Source: Kitasatospora xanthocidica
GTDB taxonomy: Bacteria; Actinomycetota; Actinomycetes; Streptomycetales; Streptomycetaceae
Reading direction: 5' to 3'
Length of the DNA: 64,000 nucleotides
NCBI RefSeq assembly: GCF_014656195.1
Contig: NZ_BNBY01000024.1
Span: forward strand, 62,001 to 126,000
Shown here: positions 42,852-52,975 of the stretch, piece after piece
Layout: every line of letters starts with the position of its first letter
Numbering within the stretch: position 1 is the stretch's first letter
Notes under the pieces: generated by a model
Told to the model about the DNA's origin: nothing
The model's input: the letters and a program-made list of their open reading frames with translations, nothing else
The model's database searches: none
Made by a program: the position numbers and the translations under genes

Positions 42852-43217
42852 CTATGCCTCCCAGCGGGCCTTGACGTCGATGCGGCTGTCGCCTGCGTGG
42901 ATGGTCTGGCGTTTGTCCTCGTTGTTGTAGAGGAACTGGCGCACGGTCATCTGGATCGACCCCAGGTCGTCGTCGACATCGGTGGCGTCGTCGCCGTAGA
43001 CGTGGAACTTCATCCTTGCGTCCGGGGTCACGTTCTGGAAGGTGTGCGACCAGTTCCACCGCGGCTTGGTCGTGTCGTCGTCGACGGGGGTCTCGACCGT
43101 CTCGTCGCCGACCGTCACCTGTACGTAGGGGTCGCTGTCAAGGAGGTCCTTGGCGGGGATGTTTCCCTCGTAGACCTTCACGTACAGATTGCGGCCGGGC
43201 TCTGCCGGGGTGGCCAT
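42852..43217 (-). CDS. Stand-alone C2-domain protein
   Basis: 121 residues from ATG 43217, with a near-ideal GGAGG upstream. The whole protein reads as one C2 domain: first strand LYVKVYEG, then the Ca-loop pattern Asp24, Asp27 and DSDPYVQVTVG (Asp29). Next come a TKPRWNWSHTFQNV strand pair, MKFHVYGDDATDVDDDLGS (Asp76-Asp84, second acidic loop), and a final VKARWEA. The acidic residues match Ca2+-dependent phospholipid-binding C2 domains, which are mostly eukaryotic. There is no signal peptide. A role in membrane or Ca2+ binding is inferred. The gene stands alone among remnants. Confidence 0.72.
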   Translation of the reverse strand: MATPAEPGRNLYVKVYEGNIPAKDLLDSDPYVQVTVGDETVETPVDDDTTKPRWNWSHTFQNVTPDARMKFHVYGDDATDVDDDLGSIQMTVRQFLYNNEDKRQTIHAGDSRIDVKARWEA

Positions 43218-43449
43218 GGTCCGCCTCCATGTGGTCTTCGGCTGACCGGCGCCAGCCAGTCTGCCGTGTTTCGATCTCGGTCGCTCCAGCATGCCCGGGC
43301 GCCCTGTCAGACGGGGTCGATTCCACCCGGTTCGGGCGGGGCGTGGGCCTGGCTTTGGCCGTAGGCAGCGAGGTTGTCGGGAGTGTCCAGTCCGGCGAGT
43401 CGGGTACGGCATCAGCGCCTGCGGCCCGGGCAGCGAGGCAAAGGAGCAG

Positions 43450-43792
43450 CCGGAGGCCGTCGGCCCTGGGACGATCGCCTTCCACGCCCCTGGCCGCCTG
43501 CCCCCCGCCCAGCCCCTCGGCACCGCCCTCGGCCGCGCCGGCCTCCACGCGCTCACCGACGACGACCACCAGGCCGTCCGCGACCTCACCCGCCACCTCG
43601 ACCCCGACACGCTGCGCCAGGTCATGAGCCGGCTGGAGCGCACCCGCACCGCGGCCTTCGCACTGCGCGGCGTCGAGGCGGACCCGCCTTCACGGCGTGC
43701 TGTCCCTCGAACTCGCCGGCCACTTCACCGGCATGGGATTCGACCCGGCCCGGCTCTACACCGCCGAGGCAGAGGCCATCGCGCGCCACTGA
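43450..43792 (+). pseudogene. Remnants of a TetR-type regulator and another gene
   Basis: A frame around 43500-43690 reads LPPAQPLGTALGRAGLHALT, HQAVRDLTRHLDPDTLRQV and RLERTRTAAF. Another frame (43687-43792) reads LHGVLSLELAGHFTGMGFDP to EAEAIARH before a stop. The latter resembles the end of TetR regulators with the WHG C-terminal domain, which often guard ABC transporter operons such as the one downstream. Neither has a start. The rest of 43218-44077 shows no intact gene. Confidence 0.4.
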
Positions 43793-44077
43793 CAGCGGCA
43801 GCGGCGCAGCGGCGCAGCGGCGTCGCGCGACGCGCGGGTCGTCCGAAAGGCGAGGAACCGCCAGGGACGCCGCCACACACAGGTCGTGAGCGCCGAAAGT
43901 GCCGCGCGGCGAGGGGCGGCCGTCCGCTTCGCCGACCCCAGGAGCCCGGTCATCGACATCGTCCGCTCTCGGCAGCTCCCGAACGGTGACCTCGCCCCCG
44001 TCGCCGAGGTCACCGCAGGGGACGGAGCTCCCCTCTGGTCCGGTCGATCCGCGGGTCGCCGGTGTGGCCGGGCCCCG

Positions 44078-46476
44078 CTACTCCCGTGCCCCCGCCGCTT
44101 CGATCGAGCGCCCGCGAGTGGTGCGCCAGGCGGCGAGTACGGCCGCTGTCACCGCGACCGCGGCACACAGGGCCACCGCCTGCGCGACCGGTGTCCACGG
44201 GACGGTGGCCGCGAAGCCGTCCACCAGGCGGTGCAGCGCTGTCGCCTGAGTGGCCGCGACCGCCGCGCCGGCCACGGCGGCGAGCAGTGTGCCCACCAGT
44301 ACGGCAAGCAGGGACTCCGCCGCGATCAGCCGCAGGGTCTGGGCCCTGGTCGCCCCGGCGAGGTTGAGTGCCGCCAGTTCGCGCCGTCGGCCGGCCGCGG
44401 CCATGACCAGGGTGTTGGCCACCGAGAGCAGCGAGTAGCCGACCGAGATCCCCAGCACCACCACGCTCGCGTTCCGCGACTGCGCGCGCTGCTTGGCCGC
44501 CGACCGGTCGAAGTACAGGTCGGCTGGTCCGACCTTGGCGTCCAGGCCGCCGAGCGCCGTACGGGCCGTTGCCGCGTCGGTGGGCGTGTCGAGCCAGGCC
44601 AGCGCGGGCAGTGCGCCCGTCGTGTGTGCCGCCGAGAGGTAGGTGTCGTCGCCGTTGAGACCGGTCCGGACCACCGCCGCGATGCGCAGTGCGGTCCGTG
44701 ACCCGTCCGGGAGCCAGCAGGTCACGGTCTGCCCCGGTGACAGGTCGTCACTGCGGGCGGTGTGTTCGTCGACCACCAGGAAGTCGTCGCCGAGCCCGGT
44801 CAGTGAGCCCGCGACCACGGTCGGCGTCAGCACCGAGCCGAGTGCGTCGGGCCGGACGGCCTTTCCGCTGAGCGAGTCCAGGATCGTGCCGTCGGCGCCG
44901 CCGATCTCCAGCCGGGTGGGGGTGACGGTGGTGGCCCGCAGGTTCGCGAGCGCGGCGGCCGTCGGCCGGTCCAGCAGCCCGCCGTCCACGGGCAGTACCA
45001 CGGCGGCGGCGTGGGTCTGGCTTCGCGCGAGATCTGCGCGGGCCCCGTCGCCGGCGCCCTGCATGCTCATCATGGCCGCGACCAGCCCCACGGCCACCAC
45101 CACGGGGGTGACCGTGGCGGCGGTCCGGCGCCTGGCGTTGAGCGTGTTCTGGCGGACGATCAGCGGGCCGGCGCCGAGCCGGGCCAGCGGCCACGTGGCC
45201 AGCCGGGCGGCGGGCCGCAGCAGCACCGGCGCGAGCAGGGCGAGACCGCCGACGAAGAGCAGCGGAACGGCACCGTACTTGCGGGCGTTCACCGCGTACT
45301 CGGGCGAGGTCGCGGTGATCGTCCAGCCGGTGGCGACGGCGCCGGCGAGCAGGCCCAGGGCCAGTACCCAGCGCAGTGGCGTCATCGCCCGGGTGTTCGC
45401 GGCGGAGTCCCGCAGCGCCGCGACCGGGCGCACCCGGGCGGCCCGGACGGCGACGGCGGCGGCGCCTGACAGCGCGGCGGCGACGCCCAGCAGTGCGGCA
45501 AGCAGCAGCGCGAGCGGATCGGCTCCGACGTCGAACCACCCGGGTGCGACGCCGTGGTCGACCATCCACTCGCGCAGCACGCCGGCGCCCGCCACCCCGA
45601 GCAACGACCCGAGCAGCGACCCGGCCGCGCCGACCAGTCCGGCCTCGGCCAGGACCAGGCCGGCCACCTGGGGCGGGGTGGCGCCGGTCAGCCTGAGCAG
45701 CGCGAGCTCGCGGCCGCGCTGCTCGATCGAGAAGGCGAAGGTCGCGATCACGATGAAGACCGCGACCGAGACCGCGATTGCGCTGGTGGTGGCGGCCATG
45801 GCCTGCGCGTTCAGCAGCTGGTCCGCGCCGCCGGACGGGTCGGGATCGGCCTGGCGGCGTTCCGGCCCGGTGAGCAGCAGCACGCCGTCGGCTGTCGGCA
45901 GGGCGGCCGCGGGGCCGGTGGTGGCCAGCGCGTTGACCGGTGGCGAGATCCGCGCGGCGGCGGCGTCGGTGAAGAAGGCCGCGTGTTCGAACCAGCGCTG
46001 CTCGGTGGCGCCGACGACGGTGTAGGCGGAGCGTCCGGCCGCGGTCGCGAGTTCGATCCGGTGGCCGACCAGCTCGGCGCCGCCGGTCAGCACGATCTCG
46101 TCGTCCGCCACCGGCGCCCGGCCGGCCGTCAGGTGGTACGGCGTCAAGGCGGCCGACGACCAGCCGTGCCCGACGCCGTCGGACGGGCCGCCCGGGCGGC
46201 GGGCCGGGAAGGTGCGGTCGGCGACGGTCCCGGCCGGAGCCCCGCCCGCCACGGCGGCCGGCAGCCCGGTGGGAAGCCGGGCCGCCTCGCCGCGTGCGTC
46301 GGCGGGCACGGCCACGGCGGTGGCGGCCGCGAACCGCTGGGGCGCGGGGTAGGGCGTACCGGCGGTCGCGGCCAGGACGAGCGACATCATCGAGATCAGC
46401 CCGGTGCCCAGGACCAGGGCGGCGAACACCCCGGCGAAGGCGGTCCAGCGGCTGCGCAGGTTGGCCATGGCCAGCT

Positions 46477-46483
<7 letters not shown>
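44078..46483 (-). CDS. ABC transporter permease with two FtsX domains
   Basis: 801 residues. The start overlaps the ATPase gene by 7 bp. There is an N-terminal transmembrane helix (FAGVFAALVLGTGLISMM), a periplasmic-type soluble domain, then FtsX domain one (about 240-360). A second insert and helices follow (RRRTAATVTPVVVAVGLVAAMM). FtsX domain two lies at the C-terminus (VVVLGISVGYSLLSVANTLV and AGATRAQTLRLIAAESLLAVLV). The roughly 10-helix layout is typical of actinobacterial LolCDE/MacB-like exporters of lipids, peptides or antibiotics. With the adjacent ATPase it forms a complete exporter. Confidence 0.92.
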
Positions 46484-47274
<791 letters not shown>

Positions 47275-47293
47275 GCTGAACTGCCCCCCGAGC

Positions 47294-47307
47294 TGAATGA
47301 TCATTCA
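47294..47307. promoter_or_regulatory. Perfect 14-bp palindromic operator upstream of the ABC exporter
   Basis: TGAATGATCATTCA reads the same on both strands and lies 20 bp upstream of the ATPase start. Reading leftward, a TATTAC -10-like box lies just before it, so a repressor bound here would cover the transcription start. AT-rich perfect palindromes like this are typical TetR-family sites. Confidence 0.6.
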
Positions 47308-47383
47308 AAGAGGTGACAGTAATACCAGCTGCGGAGCCGATCGAGGACGAGTCCGGGTACGCCGACCGCATCCATGCCGCCGG

Positions 47384-47902
47384 TCAGGCCGCAACCGCCC
47401 CCGGTAGCCCCGCTTCCGCGGTCCTGCACCGGCTCCGTACGAGGACGATCCCCGCACCCTCTCCCAGCCGTCGAGGAGTCTCTCGGCGCCCCAGGCACGC
47501 CCGCCGACGTGTCCTCCGCCCCCGTCGCCTTCCCCGTCTGCGCGAGAACCCCTTCCCGCACCTGAGCATGCCGGTCCTGGCCCGCGTCCGGCTCCACGCC
47601 CGTAGCCGGTCGACGTGGCGGGCGTCGGCCCCTGGGCGTGAGGACCACAGCCACACCGGGCCCGGGTCCCGTCCGCCGGGCAGGCGCTCCACGGCCAGTC
47701 GGACCACGAGGCCGTGCAGGACGGGAAGTTCGGCGTTCTGGTCGGCGATCCAGGCCGAGCGACGGGTGAGCCGAGGGTGCAGGCGATCCTCTTCGTCCCG
47801 CGCGTCATCCGGTCCACCGGATTCGCACCCTTCGCGATCTCGGTCGCCCGCTGACCCCGACCGCTTCTCCGTCCCGTCGGCCCGGGGCGTCACCCCCTCC
47901 AC
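47384..47902 (-). pseudogene. Degraded transposase
   Basis: The minus frame from about 47790 to 47640 reads RLTRRSAWIADQNAELPVLH, GLVVRLAVERLPGGRDPGP and VWLWSSRPG, followed by HVDRL. These match the C-terminal half of large Streptomyces transposases with a conserved AWL-x-Q-x-x-LPVLHGLVVRLAVERLP region. Further down, other frames hold pieces of the usual RVRRGFRNLR tail. No intact frame, start or terminal inverted repeats were found. It is an old insertion-sequence scar next to the ABC operon. Confidence 0.65.
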
Positions 47903-47980
47903 CCGGCGTCGGCCGGCGCGTTGCGCCGCACGAGGCGGGCGTCAGGGAGCCTGGCGCTCCGGGTGGTTAGGGTGACCGGG

Positions 47981-48502
47981 GTGAGCGATGAAGCGGTCTC
48001 CTTGCGCCCGGTAGCCGAAACCGACCTCCCCGCCCTCGGCCGGCTGATCAACGACCCGGAAGCGACCGGTGAGTTCCAGTGGCACGGCTGGCGGGATCCC
48101 GAGCGGCTCCGCCGCCGCTGGGAGGAGCACGGGCTGCTCGGCGACGACCAGTGGATCTTCGCGGTCGCCCTCGGCGACGAGTTCTGCGGCTTCGTCGCCG
48201 CCGACCGGATGGGCCTGCTGCCCACCATGCCGTACTGGAACATCGGGATCCAGCTGGCCCCGCACGCACGCGGGCGCGGGATCGGAACCCAGGCCCAACG
48301 CCTCCTGGTGGACTACCTGTTCGCCTGCACACCGGTGATGCGCGTGGAAGCGGACACCGAGACCGGCAACCTCGCCGAGCAGCGTGCCCTGGAGAAGATC
48401 GGCTTCACCCGTGAGGGCGTCCATCGCGCCGTGACCTTCCGCGCCGGCGAATGGCGCGACTCCGCCATGTACGGCCTCCTGCGCACCGACCCCAGGCCGT
48501 AG
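47981..48502 (+). CDS. GNAT-family N-acetyltransferase
   Basis: 173 residues from GTG 47981; an upstream GTG at 47972 is possible. It begins VSLRPVAETDLPALGRLI, has the central strand and acetyl-CoA loop (IGIQLAPHARGRGIGTQAQRL), and ends with ADTETGNLAEQRALEKIGF TREG-type helix and strand. This matches RimJ/RimL-like enzymes that acetylate protein N-termini or small amines. The stop (TAG) is followed after one base by GTG of the DedA remnant. Confidence 0.85.
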   Translation: MSDEAVSLRPVAETDLPALGRLINDPEATGEFQWHGWRDPERLRRRWEEHGLLGDDQWIFAVALGDEFCGFVAADRMGLLPTMPYWNIGIQLAPHARGRGIGTQAQRLLVDYLFACTPVMRVEADTETGNLAEQRALEKIGFTREGVHRAVTFRAGEWRDSAMYGLLRTDPRP

Positions 48503-48503
48503 C

Positions 48504-48780
48504 GTGACATCCCGGCCCGCGCCCCGGACTTCGCCGCTGCGAACGCGGGTCGACACGGCGCGGGACCTGATCCGCCGGCGCGGGCCGGCCGCCGTCTTCG
48601 TCGGCCGCTTCGTCGCCTTCTTCCGCCCGCTGGTGCCCTCGCTGGCCGGGATGTCCCGGATGCCGTACCGCCGGTTCCTGTTCCACAACGCCCTCGGCGG
48701 GCTCGCCTGGGGCGTCGGCTTCACCCTGCTGGTCTGGTACCTGCGACGGCACCGCTCACGGCGCCACGATCCCTCGGACG
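48504..48780 (+). pseudogene. DedA-family membrane protein fragment
   Basis: The segment RGPAAVFVGRFVAFFRPLVP and AGMSRMPYRRFLFHNALGGL matches the central conserved part of DedA (SNARE-associated) membrane proteins, including the FxGRFxxxxRxxxPxxAGxxxM motif. The first 80 or so residues and the last two helices are missing. The frame continues without a stop through the antisense of the next gene, so no sensible C-terminus exists. GTG 48504 is coupled to the GNAT stop. Confidence 0.7.
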
Positions 48781-48884
48781 ACAGCGACAGCGCCGCCGAC
48801 ACCGGCACCGGCACCCCGCGCCGATCACGTGCGACCGAGGGCCCGTCCCGCCGGACGGGCCCTCGATCGCACGGGCGCGGAGCG

Positions 48885-50222
48885 TCACGCGAAGCGGGAG
48901 CTGCGGACCGGGCCGGCGGAGCGGACGCGGTCGCGCGGGCCCGCGGCGGGCCAGCCGGCCGCGCGGGTGGCGAAGGCCGTGAGGGCGGCGTCCGGGTCGG
49001 GCGGGGTCCGGCCGTCGCCCTCCGGGGCGGTCGGAGCGGCGGCCAGGACCGCCTCGGCGAGTTCCTCGGCCGAACGCCGGTCGGGCCCGGCCTCCTGCGG
49101 TTCGCCGTCCTCACCGAACCGCAGGCCGGGCTCCCACGGGGCGTTCACGATCTGCCCCAGCAGGGTGGAGACGTCGGCCGTCACGGCGGGCGGGTCGGTC
49201 CAGCAGGTGGCGTGCTCGAAGAGCAACTGGCCCTCGGCCCGCTCGTGCAGCTGCGCCACCACGTCCGGATCGCACGCGTTCAGGTCGTACGCGACCACCA
49301 GCACGTCCGGCGCCTCCGGCCGGTACGGTGCCGCCGGCAGGCCGAGCAGCCGCGCCGCCGCCAGTCCGAGCGCCCGGCTGCCCCGGTCGGGCAGCAGGCC
49401 GACCGAGGCGGGCTCGCGGTCGGTGGCGGCCAGCACGGCGCGCAGGCGCTCCAGGCCGTAACGGCAGTGCTCGAAGTCGTCCTGCAGGTAGGCCCAGCGG
49501 CCGGTCATGCCCTGGTCGAACCCGTGCGGGGAGAGGGTGGTGAGCAGGCCGCCGGTGAGCACGTAGTGCCAGCCGCGCAGGTCCTGGCCGTCGGCCGGCG
49601 GCAGGGCCGCGGCCCGCTCCAGCATCCGCCCGACCCGCTGCGCCGGGCCGACCCAGACGCCCTCGGGGGCCGACAGCGCCTCGTACACCTCCCGGGCCAG
49701 GGAGATCCGGCCGGCCATCAGCGCGTTGTAGACCGTCAGGTACCGGTCCGGCCAGTCGCCGAGCCGGGCGTCGTGCTCCCGCAGCACGGCCAGCGCCTCG
49801 TCGTGCCGCTCGCAGCCCTCCAGCGCGGAGACCAGCTCCAGCAGCACCTTGCGCGGGCCGAGCGCCTGGGCGGCCTGCGGCTGGGGCTTGCGGCGGAACA
49901 GGCCGGTGCGCGCCGGGGCGGCGGGCGGGGCCTGGACCAGCCGCAGCGCCTCCCGCAGCGCGGGTACGGCCACCGCGTCGATGCCGCGCTCGACGCAGGC
50001 GTAGCCGTAGGCGTAGAGCCGGCCGGCCTCCCCGGGCCGGGCCGCCAGTGCTGTCGAAGCCTCCACCAAGTCCTCGAAACCGGCGCCTTCGGCCAGCTCG
50101 GCCACCAGCGGTGCGATGCCGGCGGGCGGGAGCCGGTCGGCCGCGGAGCGCAGCACCCGCATCGATCCCTGCGGGTCGCCGGACTCGAAGAGCTCCCAGG
50201 CTTCGGACAGTTCGGTGGTCAT
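48885..50222 (-). CDS. TPR-like repeat protein, unknown role
   Basis: 445 residues from ATG 50222, preceded by GGAGA. It begins with helical repeats (ELSEAWELFESGDPQGSMRVLR, then LVEASTALAARPGEAGRLYA, EALAVLREHDARLGDWPDRY). The C-terminal half has a different alpha/beta part (LRGWHYVLTGGLLTTLSPHG, PDVLVVAYDLNACDPDVVAQL, QLLFEHATCW). It ends with an Ala/Asp-rich tail and VRSSRFA. There is no signal or membrane helix. Upstream lies the ruined beta-propeller gene, probably once an operon partner. Confidence 0.72.
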   Translation of the reverse strand: MTTELSEAWELFESGDPQGSMRVLRSAADRLPPAGIAPLVAELAEGAGFEDLVEASTALAARPGEAGRLYAYGYACVERGIDAVAVPALREALRLVQAPPAAPARTGLFRRKPQPQAAQALGPRKVLLELVSALEGCERHDEALAVLREHDARLGDWPDRYLTVYNALMAGRISLAREVYEALSAPEGVWVGPAQRVGRMLERAAALPPADGQDLRGWHYVLTGGLLTTLSPHGFDQGMTGRWAYLQDDFEHCRYGLERLRAVLAATDREPASVGLLPDRGSRALGLAAARLLGLPAAPYRPEAPDVLVVAYDLNACDPDVVAQLHERAEGQLLFEHATCWTDPPAVTADVSTLLGQIVNAPWEPGLRFGEDGEPQEAGPDRRSAEELAEAVLAAAPTAPEGDGRTPPDPDAALTAFATRAAGWPAAGPRDRVRSAGPVRSSRFA

Positions 50223-50337
50223 GTGTCTCCGGGGTCGGGAGGGGCAGGACCTGAGGATGATCCTCGACCGGCCACCGTCCGGGCAACCCGGTTTCCACCG
50301 GCGGCCCGGGTGGGGGAGCCCGCCACCTGCCGCCGTT

Positions 50338-50986
50338 ACAAGTCCCCTTCCCGCATGGGCGGTTCGGCGGGCCATTCCTCGCCGTGGCGCCGTCGAGGCG
50401 CCGCAGCCCGCCGGCGTCCGCGCCGGCCAGGCGGGCCGTGCCGTCCGCCGCGGTGAAGACGGCCAGCGACCGCAGGCCCGTGCGGCCGGTGCCGCGCATC
50501 CGAGGCCCGGCCACCTCCCCGGTCACCGCGTCGACCCGGTCCACGCGGCCGTCGCTCAACCCGAGCAGCAGGGTCCGCCGCCCGTCTTCTCCGCGGCAGG
50601 AAGCCGCCGCGGACACCCGCAGCTCCATGGCTTGCGCCGCTTGCCCCAGGTGTCGGGACAGGCCCGCTCGCCGGTCACCAGGTCGACCTGGACCACCGTC
50701 CCGTGCAGCCCCCGGGACTCCTCCAGGGCCACCAGCACCGGCCGTTCACCGCCCGCGTCGAGGTGCATCCGGCACAGCGGGCCGCCGGTGAATCCCGCGT
50801 CGAGCGCGAACTCCCTTACCAGGGAACCGTCTTCGGCGTCGTACGCCGCGAAGCCCCGGACCGGGGCGAAGACCGGCCGGATGACCGCCGGATGACCGCC
50901 GGCCGGCCGCCGAGCTCGGCCCCGAGCAGCTGCCCGGCGCCGATCAACGGGTTGCGCCAGACCGTGAAAGGGGTCGCCCTGTGCAT
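50338..50986 (-). pseudogene. WD40/beta-propeller protein broken by an 11-bp duplication
   Basis: Starting at ATG 50986 (MHRATPFTVWRNPLIGAGQLLG) the frame is lost at an exact 11-bp tandem duplication (50879-50900). It continues in another frame with PVFAPVRGFAAYDAEDGSLV, PLCRMHLDAGGERPVLVALE and TVVQVDLVTGERACPDTWG. A second shift near 50630 leads to RTLLLGLSDGRVDRVDAVTG and TGRTGLRSLAVFTAADGTARLAGAD. These are typical blades of actinobacterial WD40-like propellers. The gene is far too short for a full ring, so a deletion accompanied the shifts. Confidence 0.65.
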
Positions 50987-51320
50987 GACTTCCGAACCTC
51001 ACTGTCCTCAAAGGGGGGCTGTCCGCAGGACGGCCCCGAAGCCGGCGCGACGCTACCAACCGGACCGACCGGCAACGGCCCTCGTCCCCGCCCCGGCGCC
51101 CGCCACACGTCGCGGCAGCCACCGCGCCCGTCCGGTGGCGGTCAGTCCTGGCCGGCGGCGAAGGGGCCCATGGCCCATCTCGCCTCCCGCTACGCCGAGT
51201 TGGTGGCCCGCGGCTTCGGCTGAGGGCGGCGGAGCCGCCCGGGCGGTCGTGGCGCATCAGCGCGTGCCCTCAGCCCGGCCGGAGCGGCGGGCGGGGGCAC
51301 GCGCTGCGGGTGATCCGGGC

Positions 51321-51518
51321 TCAGGTGGTGCAGGTGGCACCGGCGGCGGGCAGGGCGAGGGTGGTCAGGCAGCGGTTCATGGCGTCCCGCACGCACGGGG
51401 AGAACAGGAACGTGCTGGAGTCGTCGCCCTCACGGCCGACCACGACGCTGCCGGGCAGCTGGGCCGCCATGGCCGCGCCCACGTCGAACGGGACGGGGGA
51501 CTGGTGGGCGGACGGCAC
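51321..51518 (-). pseudogene. C-terminal fragment of a TAP-like S33 peptidase
   Basis: 65 codons read SPVPFDVGAAMAAQLPGSVV, then VGREGDDSSTFLFSPCVRDAM and LALPAAGATCTT before the stop. This matches the TAP-like C-terminal region (TPYxxAxAMAxxLPGSRLV, Cys-containing tail, PAxGTxC) of the intact peptidases at 666 and 21160. The catalytic His position (GDxHT) is GDDSS, so even the fragment is altered. The hydrolase core is missing. The rest of 50987-51963 contains no supported gene. Confidence 0.6.
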
Positions 51519-51963
51519 GACGGCCGCGCGAGCGGACGCTCGTCACTCCGGAAGTCCGGCGTCTGCCGGCTTCTGGGGCGGGAACGTCCCCGCGTCCACC
51601 GCGAGGCCTACGCCGCCCGTATCGACCACGGGCGTCGACCGGCTCGACTGGTCACTCGCGAGCGGGGGCGCCCGCACTGGATCCGCCGTTGGAAGGCCTG
51701 GGTGTGGATGCAACCGCGGAGATGGCCAATGGAGAAAGGGGCGTTGCAGGACATCTACAATGCCCGCAAACGCGTGCACGGCGGGGCCCGCCGAGCTGAG
51801 CGACCTCGAGCGGGTTCGGGAGCAACGGACGGGCCGAGGCCATGACCGACGATGAGGACGATGTGCTGACGCTCCGCGATTCCCCAGCTACGTGTCGGAC
51901 CTGCTCAAGGGTCACCGAAGCAGTCGGGAGCTGTCGATGTGATGTCACGCCGGTGGGGGCATC

Positions 51964-52431
51964 ATGCGAACCGGGCTGGTCGGCCGGGACGTTCTCAGTG
52001 GTGTCGGCGGCGTGACCAGGCCCATCAGCGGAATGCTGCACCACGTCGAGATCTGGGTTCCTGACCTCGACCGTGCCACCGCATCTTTCGGGTGGCTGTT
52101 GGAGGCCCTCGGATACACGTTGTTCCAGAGCTGGAGCGATGGGCGCAGTTGGCGCCTCGGGTCGACGTACCTCGTCTTCGAACAGTCGAGGGCTCTCACC
52201 GCCGACCGTCATGACCGTTGTCGGCCGGGGCTGAACCACCTGGCGTTCCACATCGACGGACCGGACACGGTGGAGGCGCTGGTCTCGGAAGCCCTCCAGC
52301 ACGGCTGGTGTCTGATGTTTCCCGACCGTCACCCGCACGCCAGTGGCGAGCACGTCTATGCCGCCTATCTGGAGAACGACGACGGTTTCGAGGTCGAGCT
52401 CGTCGCGATCAGTGCGTCGGAGGCGGACTGA
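51964..52431 (+). CDS. VOC/glyoxalase-superfamily protein
   Basis: 155 residues from ATG 51964 (GGTGGGGGC upstream); ATG 52033 (MLHHVEIWVPDLDRATAS) is the alternative core start. A single vicinal-oxygen-chelate module follows the beta-alpha-beta3 pattern twice: LHHVEIWVPDL to TYLVFEQS, then LNHLAFHIDGPDTVEALVS to AAYLENDDGFEVELVA. Candidate metal ligands are His in LHHVEI, His in LNHLAF and Glu in EVELV. Members are dioxygenases, glutathione transferases or resistance proteins; no specific substrate is indicated. Confidence 0.85.
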   Translation: MRTGLVGRDVLSGVGGVTRPISGMLHHVEIWVPDLDRATASFGWLLEALGYTLFQSWSDGRSWRLGSTYLVFEQSRALTADRHDRCRPGLNHLAFHIDGPDTVEALVSEALQHGWCLMFPDRHPHASGEHVYAAYLENDDGFEVELVAISASEAD

Positions 52432-52470
52432 TCGCGACGAAGGCGGGTTGAGTCCCCCGGGGAGCGTGGC

Positions 52471-52975
52471 TCAAGCGGAGCCGGCCGTACTGTCGCCGCT
52501 ACCGGTGGGCTGCGGGCCGGCCGCTGGGACGATGTTGTAGCTGAGGTTCCAGGACATGGAGATGCGGACGGAGTCGTCGTGGAACTCGGGTACGGCGTGC
52601 TTGAGCCAGCCGGGGAACAGCACCAGTTCCCCGGGCGCGCAGCGCAGGCGGAAGTTGCGGCCCTCGCCGGCGAAGGTGATGCCGGGGTCGAAGTAGTCGA
52701 TGTTCGCGCGGGGGTCGATGAGGTCCAGATCGCACGTGCCGGGTACTTCGACGTAGTAGATCGCCGCTATCGCGGTGTTGGGGTGGAAGTGGGCTTCGTG
52801 GTGGTCGCCCATGTTTGCGCCACGGCTGCGAGGTAGGCGCCATACAACTCTCGCTCGACGTCGGTCCGGCGAAGCGTTTCCTCCCGACGCCATCGGGATC
52901 GGTCCGCCAGGGAAGTGGCACCCACGGCCATGACTCCGCCAATGACAGTACCGACGATCGTCCCCCAGCCCACGT
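52471..52975 (-). pseudogene. Two truncated genes fused at a junction near 52.81 kb
   Basis: From GTG 52975 one frame encodes the start of a small membrane protein (GTIVGTVIGGVMAVGATSLA then DRSRWRREETLRRTDVEREL and YGAYLAAVAQT). This is a common Streptomyces layout with one helix and a coiled coil, and it loses sense at about 52815. From about 52812, another frame encodes the C-terminal half of a 2OG-Fe(II) oxygenase of the TIGR02466 type. That part reads GDHHEAHFHPNT (metal His), AAIYYVEVPG, GELVLFPGWLKHAVPEF (distal His) and VRISMSWNLSY, ending 52471. The oxygenase lacks its N-terminus and the membrane protein its C-terminus. Confidence 0.65.

Noticed and set aside
43886-44077. Rightward frame beginning VSAESAARRGAAVRFADP
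   Set aside because: Protein-like for about 50 codons but it runs antisense into the ABC permease without a stop and has no family match.
51600-51850. Possible transposase tail (HREAYAARIDHGRRPARL and nearby)
   Set aside because: No recognisable transposase motif could be matched and no start or inverted repeats were found.
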